The notes under the pieces: model-generated
Databases searched by the model: none
Told to the model about the DNA's origin: nothing
What the model saw: only the letters and a program-made list of their open reading frames with translations
Made by a program: the position numbers and the translations under genes
Part shown: piece after piece, positions 24,062 through 32,596 of the stretch
How the letters are laid out: the number at the start of each line of letters is the position of its first letter
Numbering within the stretch: position 1 is the first letter of the stretch
Assembly: GCA_964574325.1 (NCBI GenBank)
Contig: CAZNMY010000021.1
Location: 1 to 64,000, forward strand
Origin: CAMDPA01 sp964574325
GTDB taxonomy: Bacteria > Pseudomonadota > Alphaproteobacteria > Rhizobiales > Hyphomicrobiaceae
DNA length: 64,000 nt
Direction: 5' to 3'

Positions 24062-25051
24062 CTACTTCCACACCTGAAAACCCATGCCGCAGCCGGTGCC
24101 GGCGAGGGAGCGGTAGCAGGGGACGTAGTCCTGCCAGGCGACGTTCAGGTGCTGGGCGGCACCTGCCGTGGTGATCCAGTTGCGGATTTCGGAGCTGCCG
24201 GAATTGAGCTTCTCGGCCGGGATGGAGGCGAGCCAAGCGGAGTCCTTCTGCTTGCACGCATCGAGGAGCCGGCGGTCCAATTCCTCGTCGACGGTGAAGT
24301 GGCTGAGACCCCCGGAGGCGAGGATGCCGATGCGCGCCTCCGAAGGGTGAGCCGCGACCGCCCGCGCGATCTCCTCGCCCAGGCGCCAGCAGCGAGCGGG
24401 GCGCGGTTGGTTCGGCGGGAAGTAGGTGTTGAGCGCCACCGGCACGATCGGCACGATCTTCTCGTTCATCAGGCGGCGGTGGACGAAGCCGAAGGCATGG
24501 CCTTCGCCGTGCTCGCGTGCGAGCCGCCGGGACTGTGCCACGTCGAAGTCCGAGCGGACGAGGTGCTGGATGAGGTGCAGTGCGAGGCCGGCGTCGACGG
24601 GGTATTCGCGGGTCCCCTTCGCTTCGTGATACTGGCCGCGCGCCGTGCGCCAGAAAGCGGGGGCGTCGGCGGGCATCGCGAGCTCGCGGTTCTCGATCGT
24701 ATCGCCCCAGTAGATCAGTATCGCGGGCATGTTGTCGTCGAAGAACTGCTCGTTCTGGTCGTCGCCGATGATGATGAGCGCGTCGAGGTTGGCATCCGCG
24801 ATCGACTTGGCGACGCGCGCGATGGCGGCGTTGCACTGGGCGGCGCGCTGTTCGAGGATGGGCAACTCGATCTGGCGGGCGAGGTCTGCCGGCGCGGAGG
24901 CGAGGAGTTCGCCGTAGGTGCAGGGGCGGCCGTTCCGGTCGAGGAGTTTGCGGCCTTTCGCATCGATTTCGGCGTGGCGCGGATAGTCCTCCGGCGGGCT
25001 CGCCAGCATCGGGCTGTGGGACGTGCCGACGGCAAGCACGAGCTGGGCCAT
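24062..25051 (-). CDS. Class III extradiol ring-cleavage dioxygenase (LigB-like)
   Basis: A 329-residue protein of the LigB family, Fe(II) enzymes that open catechol-type rings beside the diol. Metal-site features are visible: GTSHSPML near residue 9 (His12), a FGFVHRRLM region, and GLSHFTVDEELDRRLL, which holds the conserved second-half His. It also contains GDDQNEQFFDD, typical of the protocatechuate 4,5-dioxygenase/gallate dioxygenase branch. The ATG at 25051 has AGGAG upstream. No ring-hydroxylating or meta-cleavage genes are adjacent, so the substrate is unknown. The window also has a gentisate dioxygenase at 52966. Confidence 0.82.
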   Translation of the reverse strand: MAQLVLAVGTSHSPMLASPPEDYPRHAEIDAKGRKLLDRNGRPCTYGELLASAPADLARQIELPILEQRAAQCNAAIARVAKSIADANLDALIIIGDDQNEQFFDDNMPAILIYWGDTIENRELAMPADAPAFWRTARGQYHEAKGTREYPVDAGLALHLIQHLVRSDFDVAQSRRLAREHGEGHAFGFVHRRLMNEKIVPIVPVALNTYFPPNQPRPARCWRLGEEIARAVAAHPSEARIGILASGGLSHFTVDEELDRRLLDACKQKDSAWLASIPAEKLNSGSSEIRNWITTAGAAQHLNVAWQDYVPCYRSLAGTGCGMGFQVWK

Positions 25052-25167
25052 AAGGCGCTCCTGTAGTTGGATTTCCCGGTGCGGGGGCACCATGGTCGCT
25101 GTTCGTGCGGCAAGATGCTGCGGCGCCCATGGGAATGCAAGCGCGGCCGCAGCTCGGCGCACGACGT

Positions 25168-26067
25168 TCAGGTGAGGGCTCTTGCATACGTATCGCAGCG
25201 CTTGTGCCAGCCGACGCGCCACCGCCGGCTCGCCGGGTGATTGCGGATACGGCGGTCGAGGACGAATTTCGCCGCGCGCGAGAATTCGGCGAGCGTCGGC
25301 GGCCCCTCCTGCGTCGGCTTCATTTCCAGCAGCAGGTGCTTCGTGCCCCAGCCTTCCCTGCGGCCGGTGGAGGCGTCGAAGCTCATTTCCTTATCGCTGA
25401 CGCCCTCGCCTTTGAAATTCACATAGTCGATCAGCGGATAGAGGTCGGGTGAGGCGCGCACCGTCCGGTTGAGGTTATCGATGAGTCTGATCTGGTCGCC
25501 GGGGTCCGGGAGTGATGCCAGCATGCGCGGGATGGCGGCTTCCGCTCGGACGAGCAGGAACTGAGCCTGCAGCGGAATGGTGTCGGCGAGATAGCGGCGG
25601 AGCCCGGCGAGGTCGGGGGATTGGAACTGCCGGTAGAACTCGGCCTTGCTCTGCCAGGGGCAGGGCGGGACAGGGCGCTTGTCGAGCCACCCGGGCGGCT
25701 TTGCGCCGGCGGACCGCATGTAGTCGACGAGACGTGGGAAGCTTTCCTCGAACAGCGGATGGCCTCCGGCCTTGAACCAGATCCAGTGGCCGATGCCGAG
25801 GGAGGGGAAGTCCTCCGCATCGTTCCAGGCCGTGAGGCCGTCGAGGCTGCCGCCGCTCTCGTTCTGCCAGACCTGCCGGCCAACCCTTGCGGCGGTCGCA
25901 GCGGAAATCCTCAGCGGAGGGATCGGCGGACGGACCGGTCGCGCGGGTGGGCGGACGGCGGGTTTGGGCGCGGGCACCGCCCCTTGCGCTAAGGCAATCG
26001 GCGCGGATGCTGGACAGGCGGCGGCGAGGATCGCGGTCAGCGCCTGCCGTCGATCGAAATGGATCAA
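25168..26067 (-). CDS. Exported protein of unknown function, DUF3299-ABC cassette member
   Basis: A 299-residue protein with a signal peptide (RRQALTAILAAACPASAPIALAQ), a Pro-rich linker (about 30-52), and a folded domain that starts with VGRQVWQNESGGSLDGLTAWN and continues with FPSLGIGHWIWFKAGG and FEESFPRLV. I recognise this as a conserved family of uncharacterised exported proteins; the NESGG and GIGH-type stretches recall lysozyme-like folds, where a Glu in such a position can be catalytic, but this is only a resemblance. It lies seven bases after the DUF3299 gene, at the end of an ABC transporter operon, so it likely works with that transporter in the periplasm. Confidence 0.7.
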   Translation of the reverse strand: MIHFDRRQALTAILAAACPASAPIALAQGAVPAPKPAVRPPARPVRPPIPPLRISAATAARVGRQVWQNESGGSLDGLTAWNDAEDFPSLGIGHWIWFKAGGHPLFEESFPRLVDYMRSAGAKPPGWLDKRPVPPCPWQSKAEFYRQFQSPDLAGLRRYLADTIPLQAQFLLVRAEAAIPRMLASLPDPGDQIRLIDNLNRTVRASPDLYPLIDYVNFKGEGVSDKEMSFDASTGRREGWGTKHLLLEMKPTQEGPPTLAEFSRAAKFVLDRRIRNHPASRRWRVGWHKRCDTYARALT

Positions 26068-26073
26068 GCCGGG

Positions 26074-26646
26074 CTACTCCTTGCGGGGATCGACGCGGTC
26101 GGCTTCGAGTGTATAGCCGGCGTCGGCGAGGCCGGTGAACGACGGCGCGGTCGAGAGCTTGCCCGTCACGTACACCGGCTCGAACAGGCCTTTCACCTTG
26201 ATGCCCTTGGGGGCCTGCACGTAGACGATCTGGTTGGCGGGGGGCGGAGGCACGTGCACGCAAGCGCCGACGAACGGCACCAGCAGGAACTCCTTGACGG
26301 TCGTCGCGTCGAAGTCGAGCGGTACGATGTAACCGCCGAGCTGTACGGTCTTGCCGTTGAGCGCTTCGACGACGGGGGCGGGCGCGGTCGGGGCCGACTT
26401 GCCGCCCGCGAGCCAGCGGCCTTCGGGTACGGACCGCTCGTGCGTGGGGTTCAGCGGATCGATGGGGGTGCGGCCGGCGACGATCGAGCGCGGCGGCTTC
26501 GGCGGCGCGGGCGGCATCAGGTCCGCCCACTTGATGATCTGCGCGGCGCCTTGGGCGAGAAGGGGCGAGGTCGCTTGCGGGGCGGCCGCCGCGAGCACGG
26601 CGCCGAGAACCGACACGAGAAGTGATCGCCTATGGGATTGCATCAT
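26074..26646 (-). CDS. DUF3299 periplasmic protein
   Basis: A protein of about 190 residues with a signal peptide (MMQSHRRSLLVSVLGAVLAAAAPQA...) and a DUF3299 domain: the hallmark LGGYIVPLDFDA near 105 and FLLVPFVGACVHVPPPPANQIVYV near 122, with a Cys-x-His motif typical of the family. DUF3299 proteins are encoded next to LolD/MacB-type ABC transporters in many proteobacteria. The role is unknown; metal handling has been proposed for related gammaproteobacterial loci. The gene starts about 30 bases after the permease gene on the same strand. An ATG at 26661 or 26670 is also possible. Confidence 0.8.
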   Translation of the reverse strand: MMQSHRRSLLVSVLGAVLAAAAPQATSPLLAQGAAQIIKWADLMPPAPPKPPRSIVAGRTPIDPLNPTHERSVPEGRWLAGGKSAPTAPAPVVEALNGKTVQLGGYIVPLDFDATTVKEFLLVPFVGACVHVPPPPANQIVYVQAPKGIKVKGLFEPVYVTGKLSTAPSFTGLADAGYTLEADRVDPRKE

Positions 26647-26676
26647 TTCTGCCGACCTCATGTCTGGCACCCACGC

Positions 26677-27936
26677 TCAGGTCCTGATCGTCATGCCGTC
26701 GCCGACCGACAGGCGGTAGGCGCGCAAGGCCGGCAGGAGACCGGCGAGCAGCCCCGCGAGCACGACTGCGCCGAGCATCTGCCACTCGTGCCAGTGCAAC
26801 ACTTCGATGGTCAGATCGAGGCCGAAGAGGCGGTCCACCACGGGGCGAAGCACGGCGAGTGACAGATAGAGCAAAGCGGTGCCGAACGCTACGCCGGCAA
26901 GGGTCAGGAAGCCTGCTTCGGCGGTCAACAATCCGAGAACGGTGGTGGGCCGGGCGCCGACGGAGCGCAGGATCGCCATCTCGCGGCGGCGTTCGTTGAG
27001 GGTCGTGAGGATCATCACGACCATGCCGATGAGGGCCGTGACGACCACCATCACCGAAACGGCCGTCAGCGCCGTTTCGGCGACGCTGACGAGGTCCCAG
27101 AGTTCCTGCAGCGCCACGCCGGGGATGATCGCGGAGAGGGGCTCCCGCGGGTATTCGGCGATCGCGCGCTGCAGGCGGAACGTCGAAAGCCGTGATTTCA
27201 GGCCGAGCAGGGCGGCGGTTATGGCTTTGGGTTTCAGATCGAGGCTGCGCACGTCGTCCGCGGAGATCTCCTGGCCCGGCTGGCGCGCGCCGCTCTGCCA
27301 ATCGACGTGGATCGCTTCGATCGCTTCGAGGCTGACGTGGACGGTGCGGTCGATCGGCGTTCCCGTCTTCTTCAGGATGCCGGCGACGCGGAACGGCTTG
27401 TCGTCGTGCTCGACGAACGAGACGTCGCCGAGGCCGTGGGCGACCACCATCCGGTCGCCGAGCTTGTAGCCGAGCTTGGCGGCGACGTCCGCGCCGAGGA
27501 CGGCGTCGAACAGATCCGCGAACGGCTTGCCGGTGGCGAATTCGAGGGTGTTGGTGCGGCGATAGCGGTAGTGCTTGAAATAGTCGGTGGTGGTGCCGAG
27601 CACTCGAAAGCCGCGATGGCTGTCGCCCAGCGACAGCGGCACGGCCCAGGCGACTTCGGGTTGCCTCGCGATCTCCTCGTAGCTCGCCCAGGTGATGTTG
27701 TTGGTGGCGTTGCCGATGCGGAAGACCGAGTAGAGCAGGAGCTGGATCGAGCCCGAGCGCGCGCCGACGATGATGTCGGTGCCGGAGATGGTGTTGGCGA
27801 AACTCGCGCGCGCGCCGGTGCGGACCTTCTCGACGCCGAGCAGCAGCAGCACGCTCAGCGCGATCGAAGCGATGGTGAGCAGCGCCGTGACCCAGCGGTT
27901 GACCAGCGACTGCAGCGCGAGGCGGAGGACGATCAT
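26677..27936 (-). CDS. ABC transporter permease, FtsX/MacB-like
   Basis: A 419-residue type VII ABC permease with one N-terminal membrane helix (about 15-37), a large periplasmic domain (about 40-280) and three C-terminal helices (about 290-315, 340-370, 380-405). ILRSVGARPTTVLGLLTAEA is the conserved coupling segment of the FtsX domain. Proteins of this fold act as mechanotransmitters that drive periplasmic partners rather than classic import channels; here the partners are probably the DUF3299 protein and the exported protein encoded downstream. Its start overlaps the stop of the ATPase gene by four bases (ATGA at 27933-27936). Confidence 0.88.
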   Translation of the reverse strand: MIVLRLALQSLVNRWVTALLTIASIALSVLLLLGVEKVRTGARASFANTISGTDIIVGARSGSIQLLLYSVFRIGNATNNITWASYEEIARQPEVAWAVPLSLGDSHRGFRVLGTTTDYFKHYRYRRTNTLEFATGKPFADLFDAVLGADVAAKLGYKLGDRMVVAHGLGDVSFVEHDDKPFRVAGILKKTGTPIDRTVHVSLEAIEAIHVDWQSGARQPGQEISADDVRSLDLKPKAITAALLGLKSRLSTFRLQRAIAEYPREPLSAIIPGVALQELWDLVSVAETALTAVSVMVVVTALIGMVVMILTTLNERRREMAILRSVGARPTTVLGLLTAEAGFLTLAGVAFGTALLYLSLAVLRPVVDRLFGLDLTIEVLHWHEWQMLGAVVLAGLLAGLLPALRAYRLSVGDGMTIRT

Positions 27937-28658
27937 GGCGTGGCCTCCTCGCCGGTGTGTAGGCGCGCGATCTCGGTGAGGTCGGCGACGCGGTCGAAGC
28001 GGGATGCGAGCGTCTCGTCGTGGCTGACCATCATCAGGGCAGCGCCCGCGGTGTCGAGTTCTCCGAACAGCAGGTCGAGGAAAGCGATCTGGCGGTTGCG
28101 GTCCAGTGCCGAGGTCGGCTCGTCGGCGATGACGAGATCGGGCCGTCCGATGAGGGCGCGGGCGGCTGCGACGCGCTGCTGCTGTCCGACGCTGAGGCTC
28201 GACGCCGAGCGGCCCGCGATCAGCTTTTCCTCCAGCCCGAGCCGCGACAGCAAGCGCATCGCCTCCTGTCGCTCGCTGGCTGGCCCGCCCGCGCGCTCAC
28301 GTCGCCCTTTGGCGAAGCTCAGCGACAGCAGGACGTTGTCGACGACGGTGCCGTAGGGCAGCAGGTTGAACATCTGGAAGATCACGCCGAGGTGCTCGGC
28401 GCGGAAGTGGTCGCGCTGGGCGGCGGAGAGGCTGGCGATGTCGGTTCCGAGGATGGCGATGCGGCCCGACTGCGGGGCGACGATGCCGGCGATCAGCGAC
28501 AGCAAAGTGGACTTGCCGCTGCCGGACGGGCCGATCAGCAGCAGCTTTTCACGCGGGGCCAGCGAGAAGCGGTCGACGGTGATCCCGAAGCCGGGCTCCT
28601 TCCGCGACGGACCGGGCCAACGGAACGTGACGCCGGTCATCTCCAGAACGTCGGGCAT
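27933..28658 (-). CDS. ABC transporter ATP-binding protein, LolD/MacB-like
   Basis: A 241-residue ATPase with Walker A GPSGSGKSTL near 42, signature LSVGQQQR near 155, Walker B LVIADEPTSALD near 176 and the switch His in MMVSHDETL. The signature and the NLLPYGTVVDNVLL Q-loop region place it in the LolD/MacB group that pairs with FtsX-type permeases. It is the first gene of the cassette ATPase-permease-DUF3299-exported protein, with start/stop overlaps indicating fixed stoichiometry. No lipoprotein-targeting LolC/E pair is present, so LolCDE itself is not meant here. Confidence 0.9.
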   Translation of the reverse strand: MPDVLEMTGVTFRWPGPSRKEPGFGITVDRFSLAPREKLLLIGPSGSGKSTLLSLIAGIVAPQSGRIAILGTDIASLSAAQRDHFRAEHLGVIFQMFNLLPYGTVVDNVLLSLSFAKGRRERAGGPASERQEAMRLLSRLGLEEKLIAGRSASSLSVGQQQRVAAARALIGRPDLVIADEPTSALDRNRQIAFLDLLFGELDTAGAALMMVSHDETLASRFDRVADLTEIARLHTGEEATP

Positions 28659-28769
28659 AGATGGCCTTGCTGGTTGACGGTGGCACCAGTGCTATCGGAG
28701 CACCGGCATGCCGGGCAAGAGCGCATGTGATCGCAGACAGGGCGTGGGCGATGACATCGAGTTCGTCGG

Positions 28770-30575
28770 TCAGACCGGGGGCACGTCGAACGCCGCTGCC
28801 GGCTCGCCGGTCGTCCAGCGCCGCCACATCCCGGTGTAGGCGGCTTCGATGTGGCGGGCGAGGCGCGGCGTGTCGAACAGCGGTGCGTTCGCACGATTGG
28901 CGGCCAGTTTCGCCTTGAGGGCGGCAATGTGGGCAGGCGACTGCGCCAGCTCGATCGCGAGGCGTTCATAGTCGGTGGTGGTGCTGGCGATCAGCTCGGG
29001 CAGGCCGACGGCTCGCAACAGGCTCGCGCCGACCCGGGAGGCGAAGGATGCGCCCTCGCGCGTCAGCACGGGAACGCCCATCCACAGCGCGTCGCTCGCG
29101 GTCGTGTGGGCCCCGTAGGGAAAGCAGTCGAGAACGAGATCGGCGTTGGCGAGCCGCGCCAGGTGGTCCGGCGACGGGACGTAGTCGGCGAACACCAGCC
29201 TTTCCGATGCGATGCCGGCGCGTGAGGCTGCGGCTCGGAGGTTGTCGGGCGCGCTCGTGCTGTCGGCGAACAGCCACAGGATGCTTTCGGGCACGGCTGC
29301 CAGGACGCGCATCCAGGCGGCGAAGGAATCCGGCCCGATCTTGATGGGATTGTTGAAGGAAGCGAGCACGGTCGCTGTTTCAGGCAAGTGGCAGGCGGCG
29401 CGTGAGGGCCGTGCGGGCGCGACTTCGCGTCGGGCGTCGTTGGGCTGATAGCAGTCGGGGAGGCGAACGAGATTTTCGGTGTAGTGCCGGTCGTCGCCGG
29501 GCCGTGCGATCACGGGATCGACGAGCATGTAGTCGATCGCGGAGCCCCCGAGCGTGCCGGGGAAGGCGAGGTAATGGATCTGGACCGGCGCTGGCCGCGC
29601 CATCAGGATGCCGGGACGGGCGTTGGCGATGTAGCCGTTGAGTTCGACGAGAATATCGATGCCGAGCGCATGAATCCGCTTGGCGATCTCGGCATCGGTG
29701 AAGCGGGCGAGATCGATGAAGCGATCGAAGGCCGATTGGAGACGGCGGCGCATCGGGCCGCTGTCTTCGGGTCCGAACGACAAGGCATAGGTTTCGAAGC
29801 TGCTACGGTCGTGCCGCTCGAACAGCTCGGCCATCAGGTGGGCGGTGGCGTGCTGGCGGAAGTCGGAGCAGAGATAGCCGATGCGAAGTCGTGCGCGGGC
29901 GCGGGGGGCGTGGCGGTAGCGATCAGCCGTCGCGGCGGGGCCGATCTGGTCCGGCAGGAACCTCGTGGCGTATCCGACGGCGTTCTTGTGGGCGGCGGCC
30001 GGATCGTCGGTGATGTAGTGGAGGAGCAGCGGCTCGACGATGTCGCCGCGTGCGACGCAATCGAGGAGGCGGGTCTCCAGGTCGTCGAGGCCGGTCCAAT
30101 CACAGAGGCGACGTTGCGTTTCGACGAGGCTCGACAACAACAGGCCGCCGGCGCGCCGGCCGGACTGCTCGACGGCGCGGCGGTAGTGGACGACGGCTTC
30201 GTCGAGGGTGCCGAGCTGGCGCAGGCAGTCCCCGAGCTTCTCGTGGATGTGGGGGCCATCAAACACTGCGGCGGCTGCTCGAAGGGCGGTTGCCGCCTCG
30301 TTCGTCTTGCCGAGGCGGATCAGCGCCTGGCCCAGATTATAGAGGGCCTCGGGAGACGAAGGCCGCTTGCGGACCGCGCGTTCGAGGTGCTTCACGGCCA
30401 GCGCATCGTCGCCGCGCATCCCGCACAGCACGCCGAAGCCCAGCAATGCTTCGAATTGCCCCGCGTCCGCCTTCAACACGTCTTTCAGGAGGCGCTCGGC
30501 GGCCTTCAGCCGGCCCTGCTCCATGAGGCCGATGGCGTGGCGGGCGCGGTCGGCGTTGGTGGGGGGGAGGGGCAT
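28770..30575 (-). CDS. TPR glycosyltransferase, SPINDLY/O-GlcNAc transferase-like (GT41)
   Basis: A protein of about 601 residues. TPR repeats fill the first ~190 residues (for example LLGFGVLCGMRGDDALAVKHL and LYNLGQALIRLGKTNEAATAL). Then comes a bacterial GT41 domain: IGYLCSDFRQHATAHLM holds the conserved His of the OGT active site, HYLAFPGTLGG and DYMLVDPVI follow, and the nucleotide-sugar site has DLVLDCFPYGAHTTASDALWMGVPVLT. Such proteins glycosylate Ser/Thr of proteins or heptose-like acceptors; targets in bacteria are mostly adhesins or flagellins. The start at 30575 (MPLPPTNADR) fits the first repeat. It is divergent from panB. No target gene is obvious nearby. Confidence 0.85.
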   Translation of the reverse strand: MPLPPTNADRARHAIGLMEQGRLKAAERLLKDVLKADAGQFEALLGFGVLCGMRGDDALAVKHLERAVRKRPSSPEALYNLGQALIRLGKTNEAATALRAAAAVFDGPHIHEKLGDCLRQLGTLDEAVVHYRRAVEQSGRRAGGLLLSSLVETQRRLCDWTGLDDLETRLLDCVARGDIVEPLLLHYITDDPAAAHKNAVGYATRFLPDQIGPAATADRYRHAPRARARLRIGYLCSDFRQHATAHLMAELFERHDRSSFETYALSFGPEDSGPMRRRLQSAFDRFIDLARFTDAEIAKRIHALGIDILVELNGYIANARPGILMARPAPVQIHYLAFPGTLGGSAIDYMLVDPVIARPGDDRHYTENLVRLPDCYQPNDARREVAPARPSRAACHLPETATVLASFNNPIKIGPDSFAAWMRVLAAVPESILWLFADSTSAPDNLRAAASRAGIASERLVFADYVPSPDHLARLANADLVLDCFPYGAHTTASDALWMGVPVLTREGASFASRVGASLLRAVGLPELIASTTTDYERLAIELAQSPAHIAALKAKLAANRANAPLFDTPRLARHIEAAYTGMWRRWTTGEPAAAFDVPPV

Positions 30576-30747
30576 GCCGTCTGTTGTCCTGAAAGGTCGT
30601 TGAAAATTCAGCGATCCGAAGGGGGCACCGTCGTCTTCACCTTGCATCATATACCGCCCTGGTGCCTTCTTGCGGCGCACCATATGCTCTATTCTCAGGC
30701 ACACCCGGCAGCCTCTCGGCAACCGTCGCATCAGGAGCGCTTCGCGC

Positions 30748-31653
30748 ATGTCCAGCCAGCCAGCCACGCCGCAGCGTCGCATCACCGCGCCGGATATCGC
30801 CGCGAAGAAGGGCGTCGAACCGATCGTATCCCTGACGGCCTATCACTCGCACACCGCGGCGCTGGCCGACAAATACTGCGACTTCCTACTGGTGGGCGAC
30901 AGCCTCGGTATGGTGATGCACGGCTACGAGACGACGGTGCCGGTGCCGCTTGAACTGATGATCATGCACGGCAAGGCGGTCGTGCGGGGAGCTCGGCGGG
31001 CGCTGGTCGTGGTCGATATGCCGTTCGGGTCCTATGAGGAAAGTCCGCCGGTGGCGTTCCGCAACGCTGCGAAAGTAATGAAGGAGACGGATTGCGGTGC
31101 GATCAAGCTCGAAGGCGGGCGGCGCATGGCCGAGACGATCCGCTACCTCGTGGATCGCGGCATCCCGGTCATGGCGCACATCGGGTTGACGCCGCAGTCG
31201 ATCAACGTGCTCGGCGGGTTCAAGGTGCAGGGGCGGACGGACGCACAATGGGCGGCGCTCGAAGCGGACGCGCAGGCGGTGAGCGAGGCGGGTGCGTTCT
31301 CGGTCGTGCTCGAGGCTATTCCGGCCGCGCTGGCGGATCGAATCACCAAGGCGATCCCGATCCCGACCATCGGGATCGGCGCATCGGCGGATTGCGACGG
31401 CCAGATCCTGGTGATGGAGGACATGCTGGGACTGTCGCCGCGGGTGCCGAAATTCGTCAAGAAGTACGGCACGATAGGCGAGCAGATCGAGGGCGCGATC
31501 CGGGACTACGCGGGTGAGGTGAAGCAGCGCAGTTTCCCTGCCGTCGAGCACACCTATGCGATGAGTGCGACGCCGGCGGGAAATACCAGTGCTGCCGGCG
31601 CATCGGGGCAGCCGCAAAAACGCCGGAAACAGGGCTCACCTGAGGGGAATTGA
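30748..31653 (+). CDS. panB: 3-methyl-2-oxobutanoate hydroxymethyltransferase
   Basis: PanB adds a hydroxymethyl group from 5,10-methylene-THF to 2-oxoisovalerate, giving ketopantoate for pantothenate and CoA. The 301-residue protein has the full family pattern: PIVSLTAYHSHTAALAD, FLLVGDSLGMVMHG with metal-binding Asp, VVDMPFGSYEESP, IKLEGG and VMAHIGLTPQS, then ITKAIPIPTIGIGAS. The ATG at 30748 follows AGGAG at a somewhat long spacing. The last ~35 residues form a low-complexity Ala/Gly/Ser and Lys/Arg tail absent from E. coli PanB. panC is not adjacent. It precedes the TPR-bamB pair. Confidence 0.95.
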   Translation: MSSQPATPQRRITAPDIAAKKGVEPIVSLTAYHSHTAALADKYCDFLLVGDSLGMVMHGYETTVPVPLELMIMHGKAVVRGARRALVVVDMPFGSYEESPPVAFRNAAKVMKETDCGAIKLEGGRRMAETIRYLVDRGIPVMAHIGLTPQSINVLGGFKVQGRTDAQWAALEADAQAVSEAGAFSVVLEAIPAALADRITKAIPIPTIGIGASADCDGQILVMEDMLGLSPRVPKFVKKYGTIGEQIEGAIRDYAGEVKQRSFPAVEHTYAMSATPAGNTSAAGASGQPQKRRKQGSPEGN

Positions 31654-31792
31654 TTTCCAACCGGGAGAAGGGCAGGCGGGAGAGATATGGTAGGCCATCG
31701 GGATATGATCGGGTGAAGGTGCTCGACGTGGACTTCCCTATTGGCTATTCGCTCGACACGATGTTTCTTTCTTTCCCGGAGACCGCCCCCAG

Positions 31793-32596
31793 ATGACCAT
31801 GGAACGCGACGCGCTGTTGCGTGAAGTTCAGGACGAGCTGCGCCGAGATCAGCTGCAGAAGCTGTGGGACCAGTACGGGACCTACTTCATCGGGGCTGCG
31901 GTAGCACTGCTGTTCGTCGTGGGCGGCTACAAGTGGTGGGATAGTCGTCGCATCGCGGCTGCCGAAGTGGCGGGCGGCCAGTTCGAGCAGGCGCTCGAAT
32001 TGGCTGGCGCGGGTAACGAGGCCGAGGCGCAGAAAGTCCTGCGGACGATCGGCGCTGCGCGGTCGGCTTATGGCGCGCTGGCGCAACTCGCGCTTGCGGG
32101 ACAAGCGGTCAAGGCGGGGAACACGGAAGCTGCGGTCGCCGCTTACGAAGCGGCTGCGGCGAAAGCCGACGACACCCTGATCAAGGATTTCGCCCGGTTG
32201 CAGACTGTGGCGTTGAAAATCGATACGGCCGACTTTACCGAGGTGCAGAATCGTCTCAACGATCTGGTTGGTGACAAGAGTCCCTGGCGCTACATGGCGC
32301 GAGAACTCGTCGGCGTCTCGGCGATCCGTGCGGGGCGGATGGACGACGCACGCAATCTGCTGGCGCCGCTCGCCGCCGATCCGCGTGCTTCTGCTGCCGT
32401 GAGGGAACGGGCGGGGGCGTTGATGAGCATCGTCGTCGCGGCCGAGCTCGCAAAGTCCGCACCGGCGAAAGTCGAGTTGGAAAAGACTGAAGCATCCGAT
32501 GCGCCGGCTCCGGCCGGCAACGTATCGCCACCCAAAGCCGAGGTGCCGCGACCCAAAGCGGCATCGCCCAAGGGGGGCGCGGCGAAAGGCAAGTGA
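31793..32596 (+). CDS. YfgM-like TPR membrane protein
   Basis: A 267-residue protein with a cytoplasmic N-terminal helix (LREVQDELRRDQLQKLWDQYG), a single membrane segment (about 38-56, YFIGAAVALLFVVGGYKWW) and a periplasmic TPR-like domain, ending in a Pro/Ala/Lys-rich tail. This is the architecture of E. coli YfgM, an ancillary SecYEG subunit linked to periplasmic chaperones. As in E. coli it is encoded just before bamB, and its stop codon overlaps the GTG start of that gene (GTGA at 32593-32596), which supports a joint role in outer-membrane protein delivery. Confidence 0.8.
   Translation: MTMERDALLREVQDELRRDQLQKLWDQYGTYFIGAAVALLFVVGGYKWWDSRRIAAAEVAGGQFEQALELAGAGNEAEAQKVLRTIGAARSAYGALAQLALAGQAVKAGNTEAAVAAYEAAAAKADDTLIKDFARLQTVALKIDTADFTEVQNRLNDLVGDKSPWRYMARELVGVSAIRAGRMDDARNLLAPLAADPRASAAVRERAGALMSIVVAAELAKSAPAKVELEKTEASDAPAPAGNVSPPKAEVPRPKAASPKGGAAKGK

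Noticed and set aside
26677..28658. Calling the ABC pair LolCDE
   Set aside because: There is one permease, not a LolC/LolE pair, and the operon includes DUF3299 and another exported protein instead.
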